DNA from: Candidatus Didemnitutus sp.
GTDB taxonomy: Bacteria > Verrucomicrobiota > Verrucomicrobiia > Opitutales > Opitutaceae
DNA length: 64,000 nucleotides
Reading direction: 5' to 3'
Assembly: GCA_017991595.1 (NCBI GenBank)
Contig: JAGOQJ010000001.1
Coordinates: forward strand, 540,410 to 604,409
Positions within the stretch are counted from its first letter, which is position 1. Every line of letters starts with the position of its first letter. Positions 9,776 to 19,340 of the stretch are shown here, piece after piece. A program made the translations under genes and the position numbers. Under the pieces are notes generated by a model. That model saw nothing but the letters and a program-made list of their open reading frames with translations. It made no database searches and had not been told where the DNA came from.

Positions 9776-12700
9776 TCAAGGGGAATTCATGGCGCGGAGA
9801 CGGAGAAAGACGCGCGCGTTTGCGTCGAGCGGGACCGCGACTCGGCAGCGGGCGGTTTCCCCATCGTCGTCTGCAAGTGCGGTGATCTCGTTCGCGCCCA
9901 CTGCCGTCCAAGTTTCCAAGTCGACCGACCATTCGGGGATGAGCATCACGCCGCCCGCGTCCTTGCGCTGACGGTATTCCAGTGCGACATGCGTGGCTCC
10001 TTCGATGGAGAGAGTGGAAACTGCGGGCAGGTGAGACGGCAGCGGCTCGGCATCGAGGTTCATGGCGTAGCGCACGAGGTTGGGCAGGCCGTCGGCGAAC
10101 GGTGTCGCGTCGGGCAAGGCATCCTCGCCGGTTAGACCCAGATCCGCGGCCCAGTCGGCAAAGGAAACGCCGGAGGACGAGTTCACCACGCTGAGCGTTC
10201 TGGGGACGGCGGCGGCGGGGAGCCAATCGCTGTCGCCCGCTTGCGTGGCGGTGATGACGGTGCTGCCCGGGCCGACGAGGGTGACGACGGAGCCGTTGAC
10301 GGTGGCCACCGCGGGATTCGAACTGGCGAAGAGAACGGGCAATCCTGAGTCCGCGGTCGCGACGAGAGAGAAGCTGCCGTCGCTGAGCGCGCGATCGGCG
10401 AGCGCGTTGAATGTGATCGTCTGGCTGAGGCGCGCGATGTCGAGGGTGGCAGAATTCGACGCGACGAAACCGACGTCGTTGAATGCGACGCTGCGCACCT
10501 GCGCGCCGTCGAGCGCGCCAGATGGCGCGGCGAACGTGAGCGTCGCGGTGCTCGTGCCGCTGATGTCGGCGCCGTCCTCCAGTCGCACCCATGCGCTGGT
10601 GCTGTTGGCGCGGAACTGCCACTCGAGCGCAGGACTGGGGAAACCCTCGACTTGCACGGTGAACGTCAGCGGTTGCCGCGCCAGACCGGTGGCGTCCGCG
10701 GGATGCAGCGTGAACTGCGGCGGCTGATTCGCCGTGATGGTGGCGGCTTGGCTGAAGGCGCTGCCGCCGAGATTGGTCGCGACGAGGCGGAAACTGTCGC
10801 CGGCGATGGCTGCGTTCACGGCGGCGATCGTCAGGGTGGTCGTGCCGGTGCCGCTGAACGGAGCGACGTTCGTGAGGTTGCTCCAGGTTTCACTGCCGAG
10901 GGGTTTTCGCTGCCATTGGTAGGCGAGGGAACCGGCGCCGGTGGCGGCCCCGGTCAATTCCACGGCGGCGCCCAAGGTCACGGCGCGGGACAAAGGATGC
11001 ACGGAAATCTCCGGCGGTGGCACGACCGTGACGGTGGCGGTGTTGCTGTCGGTGGCGCCGCCGGAGTTCGAGACTCGCACCCAGAATTGGGTGTCGGCCG
11101 TCAGGGCGGCGGTGACGAGGGTGCGAGTGGTTTTGCCGGCGAGCGGCGTGCGCGTGTCACCGCTGATACCTTGATACCATTGGTAGGTCAGGCCGCTGCC
11201 GCTGGCGGTGACTTGAAGGGTTGCCGTTTGATTGAGGCCGATGGTTCGGGGCGGGGGCTGGGCGAGGATGGCCGGTGGTCCGGGCGGATCGTCCGACGTG
11301 ACGAGCACGCGTCCCATGGCACCGGCGGTGACGAAGTGTTCGTAATTCGGCTCCCATACCACGGTCTCCAGTCCGGTGGTGATGCCCGAGTAGCGTGTCG
11401 TCCAGTCGATGCCATTGGGCGACGAGATGATCGCGCCATTGGCGCCGACGGCGAGGTAGGTGCGGCCGCTCCAAGCGACGCTCTTGAGTTCGGCGGTGAC
11501 GCCGGAGTTGCGCAGCGTCCACGTGATGGCGTCAGGCGAAGTCGCCACGGTGCCGTTGGCGCCGACAGCAACGTATTGTTCGCCGCCGTAAATCACGCTG
11601 CGGAGCGTCGCCGTGCTCAGCCCTTGGGCTTGGCGGGTCCAACTCGTGCCGCTGGCAGAGGTGAAGATGGCGGTGCCGGTGGAACTGCTCCCGCCGACGG
11701 TCACGAACTGCGACCCGGTCCAGATGATGCTGTAGAGAGCGATGTCGCCGGTCAGGGAGTGATCGGTCCAGCCGCTGGTGTTGGTGATGTTGGTGCTGCG
11801 ATAGATGCCACCGCCGTCGCCGACGGCGATGAAGGTCGTGCCGGCGGCCGCGATGGAGTTAACCAGGGAAAACACATTACCATTCAGGTGAATGGTCCAC
11901 TGCGCGCCATTGGTGGAGGTATACCAATCGCCATTCCGGCCGGTGGCGACGAAGCGCGTGCCGGTCCAGATCACGGAAGTGAGGGTAAAGTTCGAGTTGT
12001 CGGCCAGGCGCAGGATCCAGAACTCCGGTTGCTCGACCAGGGACGCGTTGATTCCGTAGATGGAGCGGATCTGCCCAACGGCGATGACTTGGGGCGGAAC
12101 TCCGCTGCCTCCGATGGCGAGGCCGCGGATGGTGCTGGTTTGCGGCGGACTGGTGTCGGCCCAATTGTCGAGTGGCAACAGATTCAGCGTCAGATCGATG
12201 GTCTCGCTGTCGGCTTGTCCGGCGGCGTTGCTGACGCGCAACCAATAGCTGGTGGACGCGAGGAGTTCGGAGCGCACGAGGACGTTGCTGACCGCGCCGG
12301 CGACGGGTTTGCTCGTGTCGCCTTTCGCGCCTTCGAACCATTGGTAACTGAGATTTCCCCCGGTCGCGATGGCGGTGAGCGTCACGGTGGAGCCGCGCCG
12401 GAACGTGCGCGACTCGGTCTGGAACACGATCGCAGGTGGCAACAATTGTTCGAAGACCGCGCTCGCCGTGGGGCTGGGTGGCTGGCCTTCCTTGAAGCCT
12501 TTGACCTTGAGCGTGAGCGGAGGATCGATGGCGAACGGCGCCGCATAGAGCGTGGACGACTCCGTGGGCTCCGAGCCGTCCGTCGTGTAGCGGAGTTCGA
12601 CGCCGGAGGCATCGATGCCGAGGGTGATGAGTTGTCCGAGGGGCACGACTCCTGAGGCCGGCTCGATCGTCGGTGCCGGCAGCGGGTGCAACACCGTGAG

Positions 12701-14209
12701 CGCGGCGCTTTCGCTCACGGCGGTGCCGACGAGATTGGTCGCGACACAACGAAACGCATCGCCGCTCATCGCTGGCAACGCGGGGTCGATCGTGAGCGTG
12801 GCGGTCGTCACGCCGGCGAACGTGTTGTCGTTGGCCAGGTCCACCCAATCGGTCGCGCCGGCGGCGAGTCGTTGCCATTGCAGCGCAGGAGCCGGGTCGC
12901 CGTCGGCGCTGGCGCTGAACGTGGTCGCGAGTCCACCGAGCACGGTCGCGGCGGCGGGTTGTTGGATAAATTCCGGTGCGCCTAAGGGAGAGGCGAAGAG
13001 AAGGACGGGCGTGGGCAACGACGTCGCACGCGGCCCGAGCTGTCCATTGAAGTTGTTGCCCATCCCCCACACGGAGTAGTCGGTTTTTTGAAAGAGACTG
13101 TGCCACGTGTAGCCGAAGGTCGCGATGTCGAGCACGCCGGTGGCGACTTTCACGAAGGAAAGTTGGGAATCGAAATTGCCCGTGCCCAACTGTCCGTTGC
13201 CGTTCCAGCCGGTAGCCCAGAGGCTGCCATCCGACTTCAGCGCGAGCGTGTGGATGCTGCCGCAGCCAAGTTTCACGACGTCCGTGGCCACTTGCACCGG
13301 GCTGAAGCGACGCTCGATCGTGCCGGCACCGATCTGACCATAGTCGTTGAAGCCGGCGCCCCAGGCGGTGCGGTTGCTTTTGACGAAGACCGTGTGGCTG
13401 TAGCCGGCAGCGACCTGGGTGACGTCGGTGGCAATTTGCACCGGCGCGGTCCGATCGATGGTGGTGCCATCGCCGAGTTGCCCGTAATAGTTCCAGCCCG
13501 CCGCCCAGAGCGTGCCGTTCGTCTTGATGAATGTGCTGTGGAGCAAGCCGGCGGCGAGGGCGACCACGCCGGAGGCGACTTGCACGGGAGTGAAGCGGGT
13601 AATCCGGGTGCCGTCTCCCAATTGTCCCTCGGTGTTGCGGCCCATGGCCCAGAGGGTGCCGTCCGTTTTCAAATAAAGAGTGTGTTGATAGCCGGCGGCC
13701 ATCGTGAGGACGTTTTGCGCGACCTGCACGGGGGTCGCGGTTCCGTTGACGTTCTCCCCGAGTCCAAGTTGACCTTCGAAGTTGGTGCCCATGCCCCAGA
13801 GCGTGCCGTCATCCTTGATGAAAAGACTGTGGAACGCGCCCGCGGCGACGGACTTCACCCCGGCGGCAATCTGCTGGGGTTGGTTGCGGTCAGAAAAAGT
13901 GCCGTCGCCGAGTTGACCGAATTCGCCGGCCCCCAAAGTCCAAAGCGTGCCGTCGGAGCGGACGACCAGCGTGTGGCCGTTGCCAACCGCGATCGATTGG
14001 GTCGGTTCTGCCTGCAATGGCGCGGCAACGAACCCCAGCAACAGGCCCATGCTCAGCCAGCCGAGTCGCTGGAGGAGGCGCTGGGCCCATCCGGCCAGCG
14101 GCACTCCGGCAAGCCAGCGGATCGGTGCAGCTAGGTCGGAGGGTTTGGCCCGAGCGGATTCAGGCACGGCGCGGGAGAACAGGGCGGGCGCGGACAATGC
14201 AGTGGCCAT
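9776..14209 (-). CDS. Giant secreted RCC1-repeat / Ig-like mosaic protein
   Basis: The 1477-residue protein has a long leader whose hydrophobic part is about residues 50-66 (SMGLLLGFVAAPLQA). About seven RCC1 repeats of roughly 50 residues follow (68-410), each with a version of HTLxLKxDGTLWxxGxNxxGQLGDG, and these should fold as a beta-propeller. Next come an Ig-like domain (410-510), a chitobiase-type C-terminal domain (about 510-590, RYTTDGSEPTESSTLY), another Ig-like domain, and BNR-like repeats of the form VAVGANGTV-SPDAITW (690-985). Three further Ig-like domains and a bacterial Ig-2-like domain come before the end. The last 140 residues (NLVRYAMNLDAEP, WSVDLETWTAV) match a C-terminal module common in large secreted verrucomicrobial proteins. 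The role is probably cell-surface adhesion or polysaccharide binding. Confidence 0.9.
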   Translation of the reverse strand: MATALSAPALFSRAVPESARAKPSDLAAPIRWLAGVPLAGWAQRLLQRLGWLSMGLLLGFVAAPLQAEPTQSIAVGNGHTLVVRSDGTLWTLGAGEFGQLGDGTFSDRNQPQQIAAGVKSVAAGAFHSLFIKDDGTLWGMGTNFEGQLGLGENVNGTATPVQVAQNVLTMAAGYQHTLYLKTDGTLWAMGRNTEGQLGDGTRITRFTPVQVASGVVALAAGLLHSTFIKTNGTLWAAGWNYYGQLGDGTTIDRTAPVQIATDVTQVAAGYSHTVFVKSNRTAWGAGFNDYGQIGAGTIERRFSPVQVATDVVKLGCGSIHTLALKSDGSLWATGWNGNGQLGTGNFDSQLSFVKVATGVLDIATFGYTWHSLFQKTDYSVWGMGNNFNGQLGPRATSLPTPVLLFASPLGAPEFIQQPAAATVLGGLATTFSASADGDPAPALQWQRLAAGATDWVDLANDNTFAGVTTATLTIDPALPAMSGDAFRCVATNLVGTAVSESAALTVLHPLPAPTIEPASGVVPLGQLITLGIDASGVELRYTTDGSEPTESSTLYAAPFAIDPPLTLKVKGFKEGQPPSPTASAVFEQLLPPAIVFQTESRTFRRGSTVTLTAIATGGNLSYQWFEGAKGDTSKPVAGAVSNVLVRSELLASTSYWLRVSNAAGQADSETIDLTLNLLPLDNWADTSPPQTSTIRGLAIGGSGVPPQVIAVGQIRSIYGINASLVEQPEFWILRLADNSNFTLTSVIWTGTRFVATGRNGDWYTSTNGAQWTIHLNGNVFSLVNSIAAAGTTFIAVGDGGGIYRSTNITNTSGWTDHSLTGDIALYSIIWTGSQFVTVGGSSSTGTAIFTSASGTSWTRQAQGLSTATLRSVIYGGEQYVAVGANGTVATSPDAITWTLRNSGVTAELKSVAWSGRTYLAVGANGAIISSPNGIDWTTRYSGITTGLETVVWEPNYEHFVTAGAMGRVLVTSDDPPGPPAILAQPPPRTIGLNQTATLQVTASGSGLTYQWYQGISGDTRTPLAGKTTRTLVTAALTADTQFWVRVSNSGGATDSNTATVTVVPPPEISVHPLSRAVTLGAAVELTGAATGAGSLAYQWQRKPLGSETWSNLTNVAPFSGTGTTTLTIAAVNAAIAGDSFRLVATNLGGSAFSQAATITANQPPQFTLHPADATGLARQPLTFTVQVEGFPSPALEWQFRANSTSAWVRLEDGADISGTSTATLTFAAPSGALDGAQVRSVAFNDVGFVASNSATLDIARLSQTITFNALADRALSDGSFSLVATADSGLPVLFASSNPAVATVNGSVVTLVGPGSTVITATQAGDSDWLPAAAVPRTLSVVNSSSGVSFADWAADLGLTGEDALPDATPFADGLPNLVRYAMNLDAEPLPSHLPAVSTLSIEGATHVALEYRQRKDAGGVMLIPEWSVDLETWTAVGANEITALADDDGETARCRVAVPLDANARVFLRLRAMNSP

Positions 14210-14425
14210 GGCGTGGAGGATTGGCGGTTATCGCGGCGCTCCTTCGCCGGAGAACTCCTGCACGTCGACCGCGAGGATTCGGGCGAGAGTTGCAACCGCA
14301 GCCGGGCGGGGCGGCGCGATTTGAAATACTGATACGCGCTCCGTCGAATTCTTATTTCAGATGAAGATCGGGGATTCCCCGAGGGCTGCCGTGCAGGTTT
14401 GGAGTGCGCTCCGCAATGCGTGTCC

Positions 14426-14456
14426 AAGAAAAAGCCCCGGCGGTGAGGCCGGGGCT
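14426..14456 (-). terminator. Rho-independent terminator of the ppdK gene
   Basis: A 9-bp GC-rich stem (14433-14441 with 14448-14456) is followed on the minus strand by a T-rich tract, complement of 14427-14433. It lies about 40 bases beyond the stop codon of the pyruvate phosphate dikinase gene. Confidence 0.85.
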
Positions 14457-14459
14457 CGA

Positions 14460-14494
14460 GAGCTGAGGGCTGACAGCTGATCGCTGTGAGCTGA
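14460..14494. repeat. Five tandem heptamers, consensus NNGCTGA
   Basis: Five 7-base units run head to tail: GAGCTGA, GGGCTGA, CAGCTGA, TCGCTGT and GAGCTGA. They fill the space between the ppdK stop codon and its terminator. The last five positions of each unit are conserved while the first two vary, which is typical of heptameric short tandem repeats found in intergenic DNA of some bacteria. Confidence 0.75.
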
Positions 14495-14495
14495 A

Positions 14496-17309
14496 TTACT
14501 TCTTCGCGGCCTTGGCGTCCGCGATCGCGGCCTGGGCGGCAGCGAGGCGGGCGACCGGCACGCGGTAGGGCGAGCACGAGACGTAGGTGAGGCCGAGCTT
14601 GTGGCAGAACTTCACCGAGTCCGGATCGCCGCCGTGTTCGCCGCAGATGCCGAGCTTGATGTCGGGGCGGGTCGAGCGGCCCTTCTGGATCGCGATCTGC
14701 ATCAGCTGGCCCGTGCCGTTCTGATCGATCGAGGCGAAGGGGTTCTTCTTGAACACTTCGGCTTCCTGGTAGGCGCCGAGGAACGAGCCGGAGTCGTCGC
14801 GCGACATGCCGAGGCAGGTCTGCGTGAGGTCGTTCGTGCCGAAGCTGAAGAACTCGGCCGTCTGCGCGATCTCGTCGGCGGTGAGGGCACCGCGCGGGAC
14901 TTCGATCATCGTGCCGACCTTGTAGGCGATCTTCGTCTTCTGCTCGGCGAACACCTTGGCGGCGACGTCGTGAACGATGGCGACCTGCTGATCGAGCTCC
15001 TTCTTGAAGCCGACGAGCGGGATCATGATCTCGGGATTGGCCTTGATGCCTTCCTTCTTGGCCTGGACGGCGGCCTCGATGACGGCGCGGGCCTGCATCG
15101 CGGTGATCTCGGGATACTTCATGCCGAGGCGGCAGCCGCGGAAGCCGAGCATCGGGTTGAACTCGTGGAGTTCGTGCACGCGGTGCTCGATCTTGGCCAC
15201 GTCGATGCCGAGCTTCTTGGCGAGGTCGGCCTGCTGATCCTTGGTGTGGGGCAGGAACTCGTGCAGCGGGGGATCGAGGAAGCGGATGGTGGCGGGGAAG
15301 CCCTTCAGCGCTTTGAAGATGCCGTAGAAGTCGCCGCGTTGATACGGCAGCAGCTTGGCCAGCGCGGCCTCGCGGCCGGCGACGGTGTCGGCGAGGATCA
15401 TCTCGCGCATCGCGTCGATGCGGTCGCCCTCGAAGAACATGTGCTCCGTGCGGGTCAGGCCGATGCCGGTGGCGCCGAAGGCGACGGCGATGCGCGTCTG
15501 CTCGGGCGTGTCGGCGTTGGTGCGGACCTGCAGCTTGGTGGCTTGCGCGCACCACTTCATCAGCTGCACGTAGTTCTTGAACTTTTCGGTGGCCTTGGCG
15601 GCGGCGTCATCGTGGACGAGGCCGGCGATGATCTCGGACGGAGCGGTCTTGATCTGGCCGGCGTAAACAGTGCCGGAGGTGCCGTCGATCGAGAGGTAAT
15701 CGCCTTCGGCGAAGGTCTGGCCGGCGATGGTCGCGACCTTCTTGTCGTAGTCGATCTGGACGGCGGCGGCGCCGCAGACGCAGACCTTGCCCATCTGGCG
15801 GGCGACGAGCGCGGCGTGCGAGGAAACGCCACCGCGGGCGGTGAGGATGCCTTCAGCGGCGATCATGCCGCGGAGGTCTTCCGGCGAGGTCTCGACGCGG
15901 ACGAGGAGAACCTTTTCGCCCTTCTCGGCGGCGACGACGGCGCGGTCGGCGTTGAAGTAGATCTTGCCGGTGGCGGCGCCGGGGCCGGCGGGGAGACCCG
16001 TGGCGATGACGGCGGCCTTCTTGACCTCGTTGAGATCGAAGATCGGGGCGAGGAGCTGCTCAAGCTGGTCGGCCGGGTTGCGGAGGACCGCAGTCTGCCA
16101 GTCGATGAGCTTCTCCTTCACCATGTCGGCGGCGAACTTCAGCGCGGCGGCGGCGGTGCGCTTGCCGTTGCGCGTCTGGAGCATGAACAGCTTGCCTTCC
16201 TGAATGGTGAACTCGACATCCTGCACATCCTTGAAGTGCTTCTCGAGGGTCGCGCGGACCTTGAGCAACTCGGCGTAGGAGTTCGGCATCTGCTTCTTGA
16301 GCTCGATGACGGGCTCGGGCGTGCGGACGCCGGCGACGACGTCTTCACCCTGCGCGTTGATGAGGAACTCGCCGTAGAATTCGTTGACGCCGTTGGCCGG
16401 GTTGCGGGTGAACGCGACGCCGGAGCCGGAGTTTTCGCCGGTGTTGCCGAACACCATGGCCTGCACGTTGACGGCGGTGCCCCACTCGGTGGGGATGTTG
16501 TATTTGCGGCGATAGACGATCGCGCGGTCGTTCATCCAGGAACCGAACACGGCGCCTGCGGCACCGCGGAGCTGGTCCCAGGGATCGTTCGGGAACACCT
16601 TGCCGGTGCGCTCCTTCACGAGCGCCTTGAAGCGCTTGACGAGTTCCTTCTGGTCGTCGGCGGTGAGCTTCGAGTCTTCGATGTCGGCGTGATAGACCTC
16701 ATGCTTGTAGGCATGGATGACGGTCTCGAACGGCTCGTGGTCCTCATTCTCGCGCTTCTGCACGCCGAGCACGACGTCGCCATACATCTGGATGAAGCGG
16801 CGGTAGCAGTCCCAGGCAAAGCGCGGGTTGTTGGTGGCCTTCTCGAGGGCGACGACGGTCTGGTCGTTGAGGCCGAGGTTGAGGATGGTGTCCATCATGC
16901 CCGGCATGGAGTCGCGGGCGCCGGAGCGGACGGCGACGAGAAGCGGCATGCCTTCGGTGGCGCCGAACTTCGTGCCCATGATCTTCTCCATGTTGGCGAC
17001 GCCGGCTTCCATCTGCGCTTGCAGCGAGGCGGGATAGGTGCGCTTGTTCGCGTAGTAGTAGGTGCAGACCTCGGTGGTGACCGTGAATCCCGGAGGAACG
17101 GGCAGGCCGATGCGCGTCATCTCGGCGAGGTTGGCACCCTTGCCGCCGAGCAGCGGCTTCATCGAGCCGTCGCCGTCAGCTTTGCCAGCGCCCCACGTGT
17201 AGACGTATTTGGGACCCTTGGCGGATTTCGGAGCCGCTTTTTTGGCGGCGGGTTTCTTGGCAGGAGCCGCCTTCTTGGCGGGCTTCTTGACGGAGGATTT
17301 CTTGGCCAT
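14496..17309 (-). CDS. ppdK: Pyruvate, phosphate dikinase with a lysine/alanine-rich N-terminal tail
   Basis: The 937-residue enzyme interconverts pyruvate, ATP and phosphate with phosphoenolpyruvate, AMP and pyrophosphate in central carbon metabolism. The ATP-grasp domain begins at about residue 39 (WGAG, then [12 protein letters not shown]). The swivelling phosphohistidine motif is [16 protein letters not shown], and the PEP/pyruvate barrel ends with the catalytic cysteine motif CGEHGGDP. Family members are usually about 870-900 residues. The excess here is a 33-residue tail, [20 protein letters not shown] and onward, with 13 lysines in the first 34 residues, resembling histone H1-like tails. 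The ATG at 17309 is chosen because that tail starts there; no Shine-Dalgarno sequence is visible. A heptamer repeat and a terminator follow the gene. Confidence 0.95.
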   Translation of the reverse strand: MAKKSSVKKPAKKAAPAKKPAAKKAAPKSAKGPKYVYTWGAGKADGDGSMKPLLGGKGANLAEMTRIGLPVPPGFTVTTEVCTYYYANKRTYPASLQAQMEAGVANMEKIMGTKFGATEGMPLLVAVRSGARDSMPGMMDTILNLGLNDQTVVALEKATNNPRFAWDCYRRFIQMYGDVVLGVQKRENEDHEPFETVIHAYKHEVYHADIEDSKLTADDQKELVKRFKALVKERTGKVFPNDPWDQLRGAAGAVFGSWMNDRAIVYRRKYNIPTEWGTAVNVQAMVFGNTGENSGSGVAFTRNPANGVNEFYGEFLINAQGEDVVAGVRTPEPVIELKKQMPNSYAELLKVRATLEKHFKDVQDVEFTIQEGKLFMLQTRNGKRTAAAALKFAADMVKEKLIDWQTAVLRNPADQLEQLLAPIFDLNEVKKAAVIATGLPAGPGAATGKIYFNADRAVVAAEKGEKVLLVRVETSPEDLRGMIAAEGILTARGGVSSHAALVARQMGKVCVCGAAAVQIDYDKKVATIAGQTFAEGDYLSIDGTSGTVYAGQIKTAPSEIIAGLVHDDAAAKATEKFKNYVQLMKWCAQATKLQVRTNADTPEQTRIAVAFGATGIGLTRTEHMFFEGDRIDAMREMILADTVAGREAALAKLLPYQRGDFYGIFKALKGFPATIRFLDPPLHEFLPHTKDQQADLAKKLGIDVAKIEHRVHELHEFNPMLGFRGCRLGMKYPEITAMQARAVIEAAVQAKKEGIKANPEIMIPLVGFKKELDQQVAIVHDVAAKVFAEQKTKIAYKVGTMIEVPRGALTADEIAQTAEFFSFGTNDLTQTCLGMSRDDSGSFLGAYQEAEVFKKNPFASIDQNGTGQLMQIAIQKGRSTRPDIKLGICGEHGGDPDSVKFCHKLGLTYVSCSPYRVPVARLAAAQAAIADAKAAKK

Positions 17310-17610
17310 TGTGGTGATAAATTTCAGGGAGAACAGACCGTGAAACGGAGCGCTTATCGCAATCGCGGCGCGCCTCAGTGTCAACGGCGCAACCTTGGCA
17401 TTTGTGCTGCATTTCTTGCGAGCGCGCGGCGCGTTGCTCCAACCCGCGTGCGGATAGCAGCATGCGCGGAATGGAGACGCGGGCGCGGTGACCTTATGAC
17501 ATTCGGGCGCGGTGAGGATCTCCGCCGCGGGTCGGCCGGCGGCACCTCCTCCGCGCCGGCGCCAAGCGGGGATTGCACCGCACCGTCAAACCTGCATCCA
17601 GTCTTGGCCC
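17310..17610. other. Intergenic region between ppdK and tatC
   Basis: About 300 bases separate the divergent ppdK and tatC start codons. The left half carries the candidate ppdK promoter. The right half is GC-rich and shows no clear -10 element or hairpin for tatC. I see no RNA gene in it. Confidence 0.5.
17353..17384 (-). promoter_or_regulatory. Candidate sigma-70 promoter for ppdK
   Basis: On the minus strand a perfect -35 hexamer TTGACA (17384-17379) precedes TGCGAT (spacing 17) and the better-matching GATAAG (17358-17353, spacing 20). It lies 45-75 bases before the ppdK start codon. The -10 assignment is uncertain. Confidence 0.4.
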
Positions 17611-18432
17611 GTGAGTCAGAACGAGCCCAACGACGATTTTCCCGACGACGAGACCCTGCCGTCCACCGACGTGAGTCCCCGCGAGAAACCGATGGGCTTC
17701 CTCGATCATCTCGAGGAACTGCGCGGCACGCTGATCAAGTGCGCGGTGGTGTTCGCGATCATCGTGGGCGTGATCGCGTGGTTCCTGAAGGATTTTGCCT
17801 TCCTGCTGAACTGGCCGCTCGAGCACGTGCGGGCCGAATACCCGCAGCTCAAGACCGACCTCGTGACCAACAGCCCGATGGGTGTTTTCAGCGTGGTCAT
17901 CAGCATCTGTGTCACGGGCGGCTTCGTGCTCTCGCTGCCGTTCTTCCTCCTGTTCCTGGGGCAATTCATCGCGCCCGCGCTCACGCAGCGCGAACTCAAG
18001 GTGCTGCTGCCGACCGTGGTGGCGGCCCTGTTGCTGTTCCTGTCCGGCGCGGCGTTCGGCTACTTCATCCTCGTGCCCGGCACGATCCGCGTCGCGTTCG
18101 AGTTGAACGAACTGCTCGGCTACACCGTGCTGTGGACCGCCGATCGCTACTACAGCCTGTTGATGTGGATGGTGCTCGGCGTGGGCGCGTCGTTCGAATT
18201 CCCGCTCCTCATCGTGCTCGCGACCTACATGGGCCTGATTGAGGTCGCGACGCTGAAGAAATTCCGCCGCCATGCGATCGTGGTGATGTTCATCATCGCG
18301 GCCATCGTCACGCCGACGCCCGATCCGATCAACCAGACGCTCTTCGCCGTGCCACTGATCTTCCTCTACGAGGCGGCGATCTGGGCCTCGGCCTTCGTCG
18401 GCCGACGCAAGCGCCGCGACCAGACGGGGTGA
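17611..18432 (+). CDS. tatC: Twin-arginine translocase subunit TatC
   Basis: The 273-residue protein is the multi-spanning core of the Tat system, which exports folded proteins with twin-arginine signals. After a polar N-terminus it has the family motif GFLDHLEELRGTLIK and then six membrane helices, with FLLFLGQFIAPALTQREL in the conserved periplasmic loop and VTPTPDPINQTLF near the end. A GTG start at 17611 gives the usual length for the family; an upstream extension would be basic and lacks homology. No tatA or tatB gene is adjacent, so the system is split in this genome. The short-chain dehydrogenase gene downstream is convergent. Confidence 0.93.
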   Translation: MSQNEPNDDFPDDETLPSTDVSPREKPMGFLDHLEELRGTLIKCAVVFAIIVGVIAWFLKDFAFLLNWPLEHVRAEYPQLKTDLVTNSPMGVFSVVISICVTGGFVLSLPFFLLFLGQFIAPALTQRELKVLLPTVVAALLLFLSGAAFGYFILVPGTIRVAFELNELLGYTVLWTADRYYSLLMWMVLGVGASFEFPLLIVLATYMGLIEVATLKKFRRHAIVVMFIIAAIVTPTPDPINQTLFAVPLIFLYEAAIWASAFVGRRKRRDQTG

Positions 18433-18481
18433 CGGTCCGGCCGCGCGCGGCGACCGAACGCAGCGGGCTCGCGCCGCAACG

Positions 18482-19225
18482 TCAGCGCGCCTGCACGTGA
18501 GCGAGGCCGCCGTCGACGCCCAGCACCTGACCGGTGATCCAGCCCTGCGCGGGGTGGAGCAACCAAGCGAGCGCTGACGCCACCTCGGCCGGCTCGCCGA
18601 TGCGGCCGAGCGGGTGCAGCGCCGTGGAGGTTTTCAGCGTGGCTTCGTTGCCCGTGAGCGCTGCCGTGAGTGGCGTGCGAACGAGGCCGGGCGCCACGCA
18701 GTTCACCCGCACGCCTTGGCGCGCGTAGCTGGCGGCGGCGCTGCGGGCGAGGGCTTCGACGCCGGCCTTCGCCGCGGCGATGGCCTCGTGGCTGACGAGT
18801 CCGCGCTGGGCGGCGACCGAGGAGACGAGCGCGATCGCGCCGCCGCCTTGGCGGCTCATCGCCCGTGTCGCGGCGCGCACGAGGTTGAACGCGGTGCCGA
18901 GGTTCAGCGCGAGGGTGCGGGAAAATTCCTCCGGCGTGGTCAGGTGCGCGGGCTTGAGCAGGATGGAGCCGACGCAGTTGGCGGCTGCATCGAGCCGGCC
19001 GTGCCGCTCGACGATGCCGCTCACGGCCTGCTCGACCGCCGCCGCATCCGTGGCGTCGAGCGTCAGGGTCTCGGCCGCCAGCTCAGCGCCGAGGGCGGCG
19101 AGGCGGTCGGCGTCGCGCGCGGCCAGCGTGAGCCGGCAGCCTTCCGCGTGAAGTTGACGCGCGAGGGCGGAGCCGATGCCGCCGGTGGCGCCTAGGATGA
19201 GAACGGTGCGAGGAGAGTCGGGCAT
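18482..19225 (-). CDS. Short-chain dehydrogenase/reductase lacking the usual catalytic tyrosine
   Basis: The 247-residue protein has the SDR Rossmann signature GATGGIGSALA, an NAG-like motif (AANCVGS), the catalytic-serine region ALVSSVAAQRG, and the C-terminal pattern RVNCVAPGLVRTPLT with VDGG. In a normal SDR a tyrosine lies 13 residues after the serine, in YxxxK. Here the corresponding stretch is HEAIAAAK, so isoleucine 149 takes the tyrosine position while lysine 153 is kept. The enzyme may therefore use another acid or act as a binding protein; the HEAIAAAK variant does occur in SDR relatives. Length is normal for FabG-like enzymes. It converges with tatC and lies upstream of no obvious partner gene. 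Confidence 0.85.
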   Translation of the reverse strand: MPDSPRTVLILGATGGIGSALARQLHAEGCRLTLAARDADRLAALGAELAAETLTLDATDAAAVEQAVSGIVERHGRLDAAANCVGSILLKPAHLTTPEEFSRTLALNLGTAFNLVRAATRAMSRQGGGAIALVSSVAAQRGLVSHEAIAAAKAGVEALARSAAASYARQGVRVNCVAPGLVRTPLTAALTGNEATLKTSTALHPLGRIGEPAEVASALAWLLHPAQGWITGQVLGVDGGLAHVQAR

Positions 19226-19340
19226 GTGCGCCCTTGATTACGCGCCGCGAGCGGCGGCGGATGCGGCGTCCGGGTGCAGATGAACACGGGAGTCGCGACG
19301 TGTCGTCGCCGTGCGGGGCGGGGCGAGGCGGCCCCGCGGA

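Noticed and set aside
10652..12655. A 667-codon plus-strand open frame inside the RCC1 gene
   Set aside because: Shadow of the regular repeats on the other strand; no domain or initiation signal.
14460..14494. CRISPR-like repeats
   Set aside because: The units are seven bases long with no spacers; they are simple tandem repeats.
14601..18242. A 1213-codon open frame on the plus strand opposite ppdK
   Set aside because: Its translation is low-complexity (Gly, Ala, Asp, Leu, His) and mirrors codon bias of the minus-strand enzyme; it is an antisense shadow.
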